Shown here piece after piece: positions 17,720 through 25,808 of a stretch of 64,000 nucleotides of DNA. The DNA is from Proteus vulgaris (GTDB taxonomy: Bacteria; Pseudomonadota; Gammaproteobacteria; Enterobacterales; Enterobacteriaceae): contig NZ_CP090064.1 in NCBI RefSeq assembly GCF_023100685.1, positions 2,294,001 to 2,358,000 on the forward strand. Direction: 5' to 3'. A model generated the notes under the pieces. The model made no database searches, was not told the origin of the DNA, and saw nothing but the letters and a program-made list of their open reading frames with translations. The translations under genes were made by a program, and so were the position numbers. The number at the start of each line of letters is the position of its first letter. Position 1 is the stretch's first letter.

Positions 17720-18700
17720 TTATTTTAACTCAGGGATCCTATTTTTTATTGTCTCGGCATGACAACGGTATATTTTGGCTAATTTTTCATCACCACCTTC
17801 AGAGGTGACTTTTCCACAAATAAGATCTTTATTTTTTATCCACTGACGCTGACCTAATAATAAAGCTTTTCTTTGTTCACTACTTAAACTTTGCCATCTA
17901 TTATTTAATTCAGCATCTGCTGTAAGAAAATCTTGTTTTGCTTGAGAAAGTGAAAGTTCTGGTGTTTCTTGCGCTTCTTGCAAAGCTTGTCTTTGACGAC
18001 GAACTTCTTGTTGCTCTAACGCCTGTTGGCGTAGTGATTCTTGCTCTGCTTGTTGGTCTAATAATTGTTGTTGACGATTCAATTCTTGCTGTTGGCGAAG
18101 TTCTTCTTGTTTCTTTTGTAATTCTTGCTGTTGCTGTTGTTGCAATATTCTTTGCTGTTCTTTAATCGGTTTTATTATAGATAGAGTAGAAACAAAAGCA
18201 GCACCATTCGAAATACTATTTCTTGGCGCAATATTTACGAATACTGTTTTATTATCATCAGTTGGCTGAGCACTATAATCTATTCTCGCAGAGAAAGTAT
18301 TCGCGTTTTGCTCTAATGATAAAGTTTCAAGAGTTTTATCAAGATTACTATTGAATTCAGTACGATAATAATCATGTAATATTTCATAATTATTTGCAGG
18401 TATGGTCATTGACACCATTGCAGAACATGACTTCATCGTACTATTAGGATCGTTCGCTTTAGTCATTATTTCAGACACATTAAAACTAATCTCTTCTAAT
18501 GTTGCTCGTTTTAATTGATTTGTGACATCAGAATAATTACTTGTTTGTCGAGAAATTTCTTCTAGTGTTGTTTTTTTTAAAGCATCTTTAAAAGCAGATT
18601 GTGTTAATTCTGAAGAACAACCAATAGGTTCTGTTTTTTCACCACAAGCTGTTAATAATAAAGGAAAGCATAGAGCGATATATTTCATTTTCATTGTCAT
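17720..18700 (-). CDS. Lipoprotein with glutamine-rich coiled coil and LprI-like domain
   Basis: The 326-residue protein has a lipoprotein signal ('CFPLLLTAC', lipidated Cys19). A short imperfect internal repeat 'KKTTLEEIS' / 'KRATLEEIS' (about 42-72) follows, then a beta-rich region with two cysteines. A highly Gln/Glu-rich segment (about 178-245) is predicted as a long coiled coil. The C-terminal domain (about 255-322), with 'LGQRQWIKNKDLICG' and 'YRCHAETIKNRIPEL', matches the DUF1311/LprI pattern. LprI of Mycobacterium is a lysozyme inhibitor, but the family is broad and that function is not proven here. It is probably a periplasm-facing anchored protein. ATGs at 18694 and 18688 are alternative starts. 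Confidence 0.8.
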   Translation of the reverse strand: MTMKMKYIALCFPLLLTACGEKTEPIGCSSELTQSAFKDALKKTTLEEISRQTSNYSDVTNQLKRATLEEISFNVSEIMTKANDPNSTMKSCSAMVSMTIPANNYEILHDYYRTEFNSNLDKTLETLSLEQNANTFSARIDYSAQPTDDNKTVFVNIAPRNSISNGAAFVSTLSIIKPIKEQQRILQQQQQQELQKKQEELRQQQELNRQQQLLDQQAEQESLRQQALEQQEVRRQRQALQEAQETPELSLSQAKQDFLTADAELNNRWQSLSSEQRKALLLGQRQWIKNKDLICGKVTSEGGDEKLAKIYRCHAETIKNRIPELK

Positions 18701-18847
18701 TTTCCGATAATCTCAAGCAATCACATTTTAAAGTAAAAATAGTTAAATATATTTTATATTAAATATATTTAATTTCACTTTATTTAACTGATATCAGAAA
18801 CACAATTTTGACTCAAAAAATAGAACAATAATATTTTAGGTATAAAA

Positions 18848-18882
18848 ATAAAGGGCTGAGTTCAGAAAAACTCAGCCCTTGG
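18848..18882 (-). terminator. mdtJI terminator
   Basis: Perfect 12-base stem AAGGGCTGAGTT/AACTCAGCCCTT with a 6-base loop, followed on the minus strand by TATTTTTATA. Confidence 0.85.
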
Positions 18883-18954
18883 TTGTTTTCTAATTTTACT
18901 GTGATATTAATTTTATTGCTCTTACCTATTCATTACTCATTGCATTAAGTAGAT

Positions 18955-19287
18955 TTAGGCAAATTTAATCATTACCATACCAACCAGTAATAATATAATT
19001 CCACCCCATCCTTTATAATTGAGTCTCTGATTAAATAAAATCCAACCGGCAGCGATAGTAGCAATAATGCCGAATGCTCCCCAAAGTGCATAAGCAACTG
19101 AAAGTTCTATCCCTTTCACTGCCATTGCCAGCGCACTAAAGGCCCCTAACACACAAACCAGTGATAATATTCCTAATCCCATTCGGCTAAAGCCGTTAGA
19201 CATTTTTAAGAATATATTCGCAACAATCTCAAGCACTACGGCAAGTATTAGGAATGCACCATGCCACCATTCAAATTGAGCTAACAT
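18955..19287 (-). CDS. mdtI: Spermidine export protein MdtI
   Basis: Small multidrug resistance (SMR) family subunit; with MdtJ it forms an inner-membrane exporter of excess spermidine. The 110 residues make four transmembrane helices. The essential membrane glutamate is in helix 1 ('[17 protein letters not shown]', Glu20). '[21 protein letters not shown]' in helix 3 is close to E. coli MdtI. The start codon lies 2 bases after the mdtJ stop, so the two are co-translated. Confidence 0.94.
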   Translation of the reverse strand: MLAQFEWWHGAFLILAVVLEIVANIFLKMSNGFSRMGLGILSLVCVLGAFSALAMAVKGIELSVAYALWGAFGIIATIAAGWILFNQRLNYKGWGGIILLLVGMVMIKFA

Positions 19288-19289
19288 AA

Positions 19290-19730
19290 TTAAGCCTCCT
19301 TGATATTGGCAGAAATTGGCTTATTCGCTCCTTTTACGGCACTTGCAACGTGCTTGGCTTTACCCGCGATACTTTTTACCGAGTCAGTTGTTTTCTTAGC
19401 AACAGTCGATTTTTTAGTACCTGATTTGATAAGCGTGATCCCTGCAATTAACATCGCTAGACCACCTAACTTTAATGGTGACAGCGATTCACCAAACCAC
19501 AGAACGCTGAATGTCGTAATAATGACAATTCCAATACCTTCCCATAGTGCATACGCTACACCTAATGCCACTTTCTTAACGGCTATGGCTAAAAAGATAT
19601 AGGAAGTGGCAATCATTAACCACATCACTATCATGCCAGTATAACCACCACTTACACTGGCGTACTTCATTGATAAAGTACCAATAACTTCACAAACGAT
19701 AGCTAATGCTAAAAATATCCAATAAATCAT
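19290..19730 (-). CDS. mdtJ: Spermidine export protein MdtJ with extended C-terminus
   Basis: SMR-family partner of MdtI. The four-helix core (about 1-105) has Glu14 in '[19 protein letters not shown]' and '[18 protein letters not shown]', matching E. coli MdtJ. The frame reaches an ATG at 19751; the ATG at 19730 fits the family N-terminus ('MIYWIF') and has GAGAG upstream. Unlike E. coli (121 aa), this protein is about 146 residues. The extra tail after 'LIKSGTKK' is rich in Lys, Ala and Ser ('[20 protein letters not shown]') and looks like a cytoplasmic basic helix of unknown role. The long leader contains a possible regulatory ORF. Confidence 0.93.
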   Translation of the reverse strand: MIYWIFLALAIVCEVIGTLSMKYASVSGGYTGMIVMWLMIATSYIFLAIAVKKVALGVAYALWEGIGIVIITTFSVLWFGESLSPLKLGGLAMLIAGITLIKSGTKKSTVAKKTTDSVKSIAGKAKHVASAVKGANKPISANIKEA

Positions 19731-19848
19731 TTTTTCATCTCTCATACACATTTGAAATACGCCGAAACGTTTCTTGCGCAGGAAGATAGAGAATATGTAG
19801 ATAGTCTTTCTGGCGGCAATAAAAGCCGAACGTTAAGGCAACGTCATT

Positions 19849-19869
19849 TCCTGATTGCGTCAGGAATTA
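19849..19869 (-). promoter_or_regulatory. Hairpin between the upstream ORF and mdtJ
   Basis: Perfect stem TTCCTGA-CGCAA-TCAGGAA (minus strand), starting just after the stop of the 32-codon upstream ORF. There is no T run, so a Rho-dependent or translational role is more likely than intrinsic termination. Confidence 0.4.
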
Positions 19870-19882
19870 AGATGAGAGATTT

Positions 19883-19981
19883 CTATAATGCGCCACACCA
19901 GTAGTGTTCGCTGGACAAAATAGCAGAAAGGAATAACTTATAGGTAGAACGTTTAACTTTGACGCTTTTGGCGCTAGTCAT
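19883..19981 (-). CDS. Candidate 32-codon upstream ORF in the mdtJI leader (mdtU-like)
   Basis: ATG at 19981 to TAG at 19883 encodes MTSAKSVKVKRSTYKLFLSA then ILSSEHYWCGAL. It has a basic N-terminal half and a Trp-Cys C-terminus. AAGAA lies about 9 bases before the ATG, a weak ribosome site. In E. coli the mdtJI leader contains a regulatory upstream ORF, mdtU, of similar size, whose translation couples spermidine to mdtJI expression. Position, strand and length fit an equivalent here. I could not compare the peptides, so this stays a candidate. Confidence 0.45.
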   Translation of the reverse strand: MTSAKSVKVKRSTYKLFLSAILSSEHYWCGAL

Positions 19982-20251
19982 GATTATTTATTCTTTCATC
20001 GCACAGACCATCCGCACGATATACTCCGAACCCTCATATAAGATGGTTAAATGTTACATGATATTTCTATCATGCCGAATTATTTAAAGCAATGCCTTTT
20101 TGCAAAATATTTTTGTTAATTGATTGGTTTTATTTAAGTTTTAGTTTCTAACCAAAATCAGATTGCATAGTTAATCAGTGTTTTTACGATCCTTCAGTAG
20201 TTTTATTCATCTCAATTGCTGTAATTATGCTTAAAGATATTTGTCTGATAC
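19982..20251. other. Upstream part of the mdtJ-zwf spacer
   Basis: AT-rich non-coding sequence with no gene or tRNA seen. It should hold the mdtJI promoter; no confident -35/-10 pair could be assigned by eye. Confidence 0.4.
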
Positions 20252-20281
20252 AAAAACACCCAGCTATGCTGGGTGTTTTTT
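20252..20281 (-). terminator. zwf terminator
   Basis: Stem AAAAACACCCAGC-TAT-GCTGGGTGTTTTT, 26 bases after the zwf stop. Confidence 0.9.
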
Positions 20282-20306
20282 CTTTAGAATGGATAATCAA
20301 AATCAG

Positions 20307-21782
20307 TTATTCAATTTCATTCCAAGAGCGACCATCACGGGTGATCATTGCAACAGATGCCACTGGTCCCCAAGTACCTGCTTGATATGGCTTAGGCAGT
20401 TCATTATCACACTCCCATGCGTTAATGATTGAATCTACCCATTTCCAGGCTTCTTCCACTTCATCACGACGCACGAATAGCGCTTGGATCCCACGCATGG
20501 CTTCTAACAATAAGCGCTCGTAAGCATCCGCTAAATGTGTTTGATTGAATGTTTCAGAGAAGCTCAAGTCCAGTTTGGTTGTTTGTAAACGGTGTTTATG
20601 ATCGAGTCCCGGAGCTTTATTTAGCACTTCGATATCGATACCTTCATCTGGCTGTAAACGAATAGTTAGCTTATTTTGAGGTAACTCTTGGTAAGTTTCA
20701 CTGAAAATATTCAGCGCAGGCTTTTTAAAATAAACCACAACTTCTGAACATTTACTTGGTAGGCGCTTACCCGTTCTTAAATAGAAGGGAACCCCTGCCC
20801 AACGCCAGTTATCAATATCCGCACGGATAGCAACAAACGTTTCTGTATGACTAGCTTTATTTGCACCCTCTTCATCAAGATAACCTGGTACTTTTTTACC
20901 TTGTACAAAACCACCTGTATATTGCCCACGAACCGTTTTTTCGCGAATATTAGTGTTATCAATACGGCGTAATGAACGTAAGACTTTCACTTTTTCTTGA
21001 CGAATACTGTCAGCGGTTAAATCAGCGGGTGGTGACATTGCAATCATCGTTAAGATCTGCAACAAGTGGTTTTGCACCATATCACGCATTTGACCCGCTT
21101 GATCGAAATATCCCCAACGCCCTTCAATACCCACTTCTTCTGCAACCGTAATTTGGACATGATCAATCGTTTTATTGTCCCAATTATTAACAAACAGTGA
21201 GTTTGCAAAGCGCAGTGCTAATAGATTTAAAACTGTTTCTTTACCTAAATAGTGGTCGATACGATAAATTTGGCTCTCTTTAAAGTATTTAGCCACACTA
21301 TCATTAATAGAAACCGAAGATGCTAAGTCTGTGCCCAATGGTTTTTCCATCACAACACGGTTTGGCTCTTTATTAAGTTTTGCATGGCCTAAACCTTTAC
21401 ACATCGCACTAAAGGTACTTGGTGGCATTGCAAAGTAATAAATAGCCGGTAATTTGTCTTGTTTGAGGTGCTTTGATAGCTCAATGAAATGGTCTGTTTC
21501 ATTGACATCAAGATTACAAAAATCTAAGCGATCACTTAAACGCTGCCAAATTTCAGGATTAATTTCTTCTTTTAAAAAGGTTTTTAATGCTTCATGGGCA
21601 ACATTTTTATATGCCTCAGCATCCCAATCAGCACGACCTACACCAATAATGCGAGAGTCAGGGTGAATATATCCTGCTTTTTCCAATTGATATAATGATG
21701 GAATAAGCTTACGGCGTGCTAGATCCCCTTTCGTACCGAAGATAACCAGATCACAGGCCTGAGCAGTCGATATCGCTGCCAT
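20307..21782 (-). CDS. zwf: Glucose-6-phosphate 1-dehydrogenase
   Basis: First enzyme of the oxidative pentose phosphate pathway, oxidising glucose-6-phosphate and reducing NADP+. N-terminal Rossmann motif 'VIFGTKGDLARRKL' (about 13-26) and active-site signature 'RIDHYLGKE' (about 178-186, with Lys and His) are intact. The frame extends to 21797, but GAGGAG 7 bases before the ATG at 21782 fixes the start, giving 491 residues as in E. coli. Divergent from hexR. A HexR-type palindrome sits 26 bases before the start codon, consistent with repression by HexR. Confidence 0.97.
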   Translation of the reverse strand: MAAISTAQACDLVIFGTKGDLARRKLIPSLYQLEKAGYIHPDSRIIGVGRADWDAEAYKNVAHEALKTFLKEEINPEIWQRLSDRLDFCNLDVNETDHFIELSKHLKQDKLPAIYYFAMPPSTFSAMCKGLGHAKLNKEPNRVVMEKPLGTDLASSVSINDSVAKYFKESQIYRIDHYLGKETVLNLLALRFANSLFVNNWDNKTIDHVQITVAEEVGIEGRWGYFDQAGQMRDMVQNHLLQILTMIAMSPPADLTADSIRQEKVKVLRSLRRIDNTNIREKTVRGQYTGGFVQGKKVPGYLDEEGANKASHTETFVAIRADIDNWRWAGVPFYLRTGKRLPSKCSEVVVYFKKPALNIFSETYQELPQNKLTIRLQPDEGIDIEVLNKAPGLDHKHRLQTTKLDLSFSETFNQTHLADAYERLLLEAMRGIQALFVRRDEVEEAWKWVDSIINAWECDNELPKPYQAGTWGPVASVAMITRDGRSWNEIE

Positions 21783-21807
21783 AGTACGTCTCCTCATGAT
21801 GAGATTT

Positions 21808-21822
21808 TGTAATTTTGTTACA
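21808..21822. promoter_or_regulatory. HexR operator upstream of zwf
   Basis: TGTAATTTTGTTACA fits the 15-bp HexR palindrome (TGTAATTAAATTACA) in both arms. In gamma-proteobacteria HexR releases from this site on binding KDPG. Confidence 0.7.
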
Positions 21823-22133
21823 GAATTTTGTATTAATGTACTCTTTTGGGTGTATTCAGTAAATACGCTCGCACATTTTAGTCTCTAACTTACCATACAT
21901 ATTGTAACGCTTCATTTTATGTCTAGTGTTTTATCCTTTCTTGTAACTTTACAACAGTTTTGTTTCTGGTTTTCAGCTTTGAAAGTTAGACACACGTCAT
22001 ACTTTAACGAAAAAAGCCCTGTTTACCGATGGTTTACACTGCAAGCCTTGTTCTTTGCGTAGTATATTTTCATAAAACCGTTATAGATTTCTCCTTTTAT
22101 TGAAATTGGCAAAGCCAAGGATCTGTATATTTA
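21823..22133. other. Divergent zwf/hexR regulatory spacer
   Basis: No gene seen. It contains a second TTGTAA/TTACAA inverted pair (21941-21954) with a 2-base centre, shorter than a HexR site. Sequences near 22060-22085 (TATATTTTCATAAAACCG) could be the hexR promoter. Confidence 0.4.
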
Positions 22134-22976
22134 ATGAATATATTGGAAAGGGTTCAGTCTAATCTGGACATCTTGAGCAAATCAGAAAAAAAAGTTGCAG
22201 AAGCTGTTTTAACTGCGCCACAAACTGTTATCCATTCTAGTATTGCCTTAATGGCTAAAACGGCTGATGTCAGTGAACCCACGGTTAATCGTTTTTGCCG
22301 TCGCATGGCAACCAAGGGATTTCCTGATTTTAAATTACAATTAGCACAAAGCATTGCCAATGGCACACCTTATGTAAATCGTAATATTGATGATTCTGAT
22401 ACAGTATCCTCTTATACCAATAAAATTTTTGAATCCGCCATGGCGGGACTTGAGAACGTTAAAAATAATATTGATATCGCCGCAATCAATCGTGCTGTTG
22501 ATATTTTGACGCAAGCTAAGAAAATCTCTTTTTTTGGCTTAGGCGCATCAGCCGCTGTGGCTCACGATGCCATGAATAAGTTTTCTCGTTTTAATATTCC
22601 TGTCACTTACTTTGATGACGTTGTTATGCAACGTATGAGTTGTATCAATAGCACTGATGGTGATGTTGTCGTGGTTATCTCTCATACGGGGCGGACTAAA
22701 AATCTCGTGGAAATAGCTAAAATTGCGCGTGAAAATGATGCCGCAGTGATTGCTATTACAACACCCGGATCACTTTTAGCCTCTGAAGCCACCCTCCCTA
22801 TTTTACTTGATGTACCTGAAGATACTGATATCTACATGCCAATGATCTCCCGCCTTGCACAACTCACTATTATTGATGTTCTCGCGACAGGATTTATTTT
22901 ACGTCGAGGACCAAAATTCAGAGATAACTTGAAGCGCGTCAAAGAAGCTTTACGTGATTCACGGTTTGATAAGTAA
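22134..22976 (+). CDS. hexR: HexR, RpiR-family transcriptional repressor of hexose metabolism
   Basis: DNA-binding repressor of zwf and other central-carbon genes, relieved by 2-keto-3-deoxy-6-phosphogluconate. The RpiR-type helix-turn-helix domain (about 1-77) includes 'KTADVSEPTVNRFCRRMATKGFPDFK'. The SIS sugar-phosphate domain (about 120-250) has 'FFGLGASAAVAHDAMNKF' and 'VVVISHTGRTKNLVEIA'. It is close to E. coli HexR but ends about nine residues earlier, at 'RDSRFDK'. The frame begins ATGAATATATTGG with no strong ribosome site. Confidence 0.95.
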   Translation: MNILERVQSNLDILSKSEKKVAEAVLTAPQTVIHSSIALMAKTADVSEPTVNRFCRRMATKGFPDFKLQLAQSIANGTPYVNRNIDDSDTVSSYTNKIFESAMAGLENVKNNIDIAAINRAVDILTQAKKISFFGLGASAAVAHDAMNKFSRFNIPVTYFDDVVMQRMSCINSTDGDVVVVISHTGRTKNLVEIAKIARENDAAVIAITTPGSLLASEATLPILLDVPEDTDIYMPMISRLAQLTIIDVLATGFILRRGPKFRDNLKRVKEALRDSRFDK

Positions 22977-23132
22977 CCGTTTTTAATTATTCTGTTAGTA
23001 TTGTCACACTTCCTATTGTGCCCCTGACTAGATAACTTTTTGAAAACTGGTAGCATATCTGCGAGCTAACTCTCGCATATAATGAAAACAGTAGTGTATG
23101 TTGCAATTAGCTTGATGCGTTTCACTTAACAT

Positions 23133-23170
23133 ATTGGATAAAATATTGTCTAATTTCTGTTTTATCCAAT
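23133..23170 (+). repeat. Perfect inverted repeat in the pykA leader
   Basis: ATTGGATAAAA (23133-23143) and TTTTATCCAAT (23160-23170) are exact reverse complements separated by 16 bases, 37 bases before the pykA ATG. It could be an mRNA 5' hairpin or an operator; it does not fit the HexR consensus. Confidence 0.75.
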
Positions 23171-23207
23171 AGCCAACACCTTTCGTTCAAGGTCAACGGA
23201 GTAATAC

Positions 23208-24650
23208 ATGTCCAGACGGCTCAGAAGAACAAAAATTGTTACCACCTTAGGCCCAGCAACAGATCGTGATAATAACTTAGAAAAAATTATTATTGCTGGT
23301 GCAAATGTTGTTCGATTAAATTTCTCTCATGGTTCTGCGGAAGATCATCTTGCTCGTGCTAATCGTACGCGTGAAATTGCAGCAAGACTTGGTCGCCATG
23401 TTGCTATTCTTGGGGATTTACAAGGCCCTAAAATCCGTGTTTCTACATTTAAAGACGGAAAAGTTTTCCTGAATGTCGGTGATAAATTCTTGCTTGATGC
23501 CGCCCTTGAAAAAGGCGAAGGCAATCAAAATCAAGTCGGCATTGACTATAAAGGCCTACCTGCCGATGTAGTTCCTGGTGATATTCTACTGCTCGATGAT
23601 GGTCGCGTTCAGTTAAAAGTTCTCAAAGTTGATGGACTAAAAGTCTTTACTGAAGTCACTGTGGGTGGTCCTTTATCTAATAATAAAGGAATTAACAAGC
23701 TCGGTGGCGGTCTTTCCGCAGATGCATTAACAGAAAAAGATAAACAAGATATTATTACGGCAGCTAAAATTGGTGTCGATTACCTTGCTGTTTCATTTCC
23801 AAGAACAGGTGAAGATCTTCACCTCGCTCGGCGTTTAGCCCGTGATGCAGGTTGTGAATGCCAAATTGTATCTAAAGTAGAGCGCGCTGAAGCAGTAGCT
23901 AATGATGAAATTATCGATGAAATCATTATGGCATCAGATGTTGTGATGGTAGCTCGTGGTGATTTAGGCGTTGAAATTGGCGATCCTGAACTTGTTGGTG
24001 TACAGAAAAAATTAATTCGTCGTGCTCGTCAGCTTAATCGTGTTGTTATCACTGCTACTCAAATGATGGAGTCAATGATAACAAATCCAATGCCAACACG
24101 AGCAGAAGTTATGGACGTTGCTAATGCCGTGTTAGATGGTACTGATGCCGTTATGCTTTCTGCAGAAACTGCAGCAGGACAATACCCAGCAGAAACCGTC
24201 TCTTCAATGGCCCAAGTCTGTTTAGGGGCTGAAAAAATGCCTGCAGCTAATGTTTCTAAGCATCGCTTAGATATGGTGTTTGATACTGTGGAAGAAGCCA
24301 TTGCGATGTCCACCATGTATGCCGCTAACCATATGAAAGGTGTTAATGCGATTATTGCGATGACAGAATCAGGTCGTACCGCGCGCATGATGTCTCGTAT
24401 CAGTACTGGTTTACCTATTTTCTCAATGTCTCGCCATGAGAAAACACTAAACCAAACGGCACTTTATCGTGGCGTGACACCTGTTTATTGTAGTACGCAT
24501 ACTGATGGTATTGCTGCAGCTAACGAAGCAATTGCTCGTTTACGTGATAAAGGTTTCTTAGTTTCTGGTGATTTAGTGTTAGTCACTCAAGGTGACCTTA
24601 TGGGTACAATCGGTAGCACTAATACATGCCGTATTTTGACGGTTGAATAA
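23208..24650 (+). CDS. pykA: Pyruvate kinase II
   Basis: Last step of glycolysis, phosphoenolpyruvate plus ADP to pyruvate plus ATP. It starts '[26 protein letters not shown]'. The active-site region holds the catalytic lysine in '[10 protein letters not shown]' (about residue 224) and the metal-binding '[22 protein letters not shown]'. '[20 protein letters not shown]' follows. Length is 480, as in E. coli PykA, whose AMP-activated type it resembles more than PykF. GGAG lies 8 bases before the ATG. It follows hexR as in E. coli but with its own leader. Confidence 0.97.
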   Translation: MSRRLRRTKIVTTLGPATDRDNNLEKIIIAGANVVRLNFSHGSAEDHLARANRTREIAARLGRHVAILGDLQGPKIRVSTFKDGKVFLNVGDKFLLDAALEKGEGNQNQVGIDYKGLPADVVPGDILLLDDGRVQLKVLKVDGLKVFTEVTVGGPLSNNKGINKLGGGLSADALTEKDKQDIITAAKIGVDYLAVSFPRTGEDLHLARRLARDAGCECQIVSKVERAEAVANDEIIDEIIMASDVVMVARGDLGVEIGDPELVGVQKKLIRRARQLNRVVITATQMMESMITNPMPTRAEVMDVANAVLDGTDAVMLSAETAAGQYPAETVSSMAQVCLGAEKMPAANVSKHRLDMVFDTVEEAIAMSTMYAANHMKGVNAIIAMTESGRTARMMSRISTGLPIFSMSRHEKTLNQTALYRGVTPVYCSTHTDGIAAANEAIARLRDKGFLVSGDLVLVTQGDLMGTIGSTNTCRILTVE

Positions 24651-24674
24651 TACCGAGCTATAAAGCTTAACAGT

Positions 24675-24708
24675 AAAGCGGGCACTTAATTAAGTGCCCG
24701 CTTTATTT
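24675..24708. terminator. Bidirectional terminator between pykA and lpxM
   Basis: A perfect 30-bp palindrome (24675-24704), AAAGCGGGCACTTAA and its complement, with T-rich flanks between convergent genes. Confidence 0.9.
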
Positions 24709-24728
24709 ACTTCTTTTTCGTTCAAGAA

Positions 24729-25703
24729 CTAGTCCAAAATATTCTCACGAGCGTAAGGCTCTATTTCGCCCTCTTTACGTGTCTTCAGTAATTTTAATAT
24801 CCACGTATATTGCTCGGGTGTCGGTGTCACTAGTGCTTCTAACTCTTCATTCATTCTGCGTGCAATGTACGCATCATCTTTATCTTCAATATCATCCATT
24901 GGTTCACGAATAATAATGTGAAGCTGATGTGTTTTATGACAATACACTGGGAACAACGGCACAATAGCTGCTCGGCATACTTTCATTAATCGCCCAATCG
25001 CAGGCAATGTCGCCTTATAGGTACCGAAAAAATCCACAAATTGGCTATGCTCTGCACCATGATCTTGATCTGGTAGATAATAGCCCCAGTAACCTTGCCG
25101 CACAGAAGAAATAAAAGGCTTAATACCTGCTTCGCGGGAATGTAATCGCCCATCAAAATGGTGGCGTGCTTTATTCCATAAATAATCAGCCACGGGATCT
25201 TTTTGGTGGTGAAACATCGCCGCCATTTGCTGACCTTTGGCGGCTAATAACATGGCAGGGATATCAACCGCCCAACCATGTGGCACCATAAAAATGACAT
25301 TACGGCCTTGCTCTTTAAAACGTTCGATGATCTCTAAGCCTTGCCAGCTTGTTCGTTTTAATATGTGCTCAGGCCCTCTTAAACAAAGCTCTGCTAGCAT
25401 CACAAAGGATTGGGGAGCCGTTTCAAACATACTATCAAGAACTGTTTCACGTTGTGTTTTATCCCATTTTGGAAAACAGTATCTCAAGTTGATATCTGCA
25501 CGACGTCTTGCGCTTTTCGCTTTACGCCCAACAAAACGACCAATAGAAGCAAGAAATGGATCACGCCATTTTACTGGCATATAAGCCAATGCACTTAAAA
25601 CACCAGCACCTATCCAAGTTCCCCAATGACGAGGATGTAAATATGCACGGTGAAAAGTAGGCACATAACCCGCTTTGCTATCTGTATCTTTTTCTTTATT
25701 CAT
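24729..25703 (-). CDS. lpxM: Lipid A biosynthesis myristoyltransferase LpxM
   Basis: Inner-membrane acyltransferase adding the final secondary acyl chain to Kdo2-lipid A, producing hexa-acylated lipid A. The HX4D catalytic motif is 'PHGWAVD' (His142, Asp147). One N-terminal hydrophobic helix ('TWIGAGVLSALAYMPV') anchors it. 'LPDQDHGAEHSQFVDFFGTYKATLPAIGRL' is near identical to E. coli MsbB. The open frame runs to 25772; the ATG at 25703 (MNKEKDTDSK) matches the family N-terminus and gives 324 residues against 323 in E. coli. Followed on the same side by mepM and znuA, as in E. coli. Confidence 0.95.
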   Translation of the reverse strand: MNKEKDTDSKAGYVPTFHRAYLHPRHWGTWIGAGVLSALAYMPVKWRDPFLASIGRFVGRKAKSARRRADINLRYCFPKWDKTQRETVLDSMFETAPQSFVMLAELCLRGPEHILKRTSWQGLEIIERFKEQGRNVIFMVPHGWAVDIPAMLLAAKGQQMAAMFHHQKDPVADYLWNKARHHFDGRLHSREAGIKPFISSVRQGYWGYYLPDQDHGAEHSQFVDFFGTYKATLPAIGRLMKVCRAAIVPLFPVYCHKTHQLHIIIREPMDDIEDKDDAYIARRMNEELEALVTPTPEQYTWILKLLKTRKEGEIEPYARENILD

Positions 25704-25808
25704 CAGATAACTCTCTGAACTGACACCCCTAATAGGCGTAAAAAACGTTAAAACAAAAACGGATGATATCAATCATCCGCTTTTATGTCTTTAAGATCGT
25801 GTTTATTG

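Noticed and set aside
24675..24704. 30-bp perfect palindrome considered as an operator
   Set aside because: Its place between convergent pykA and lpxM with T-rich flanks is explained by bidirectional termination.
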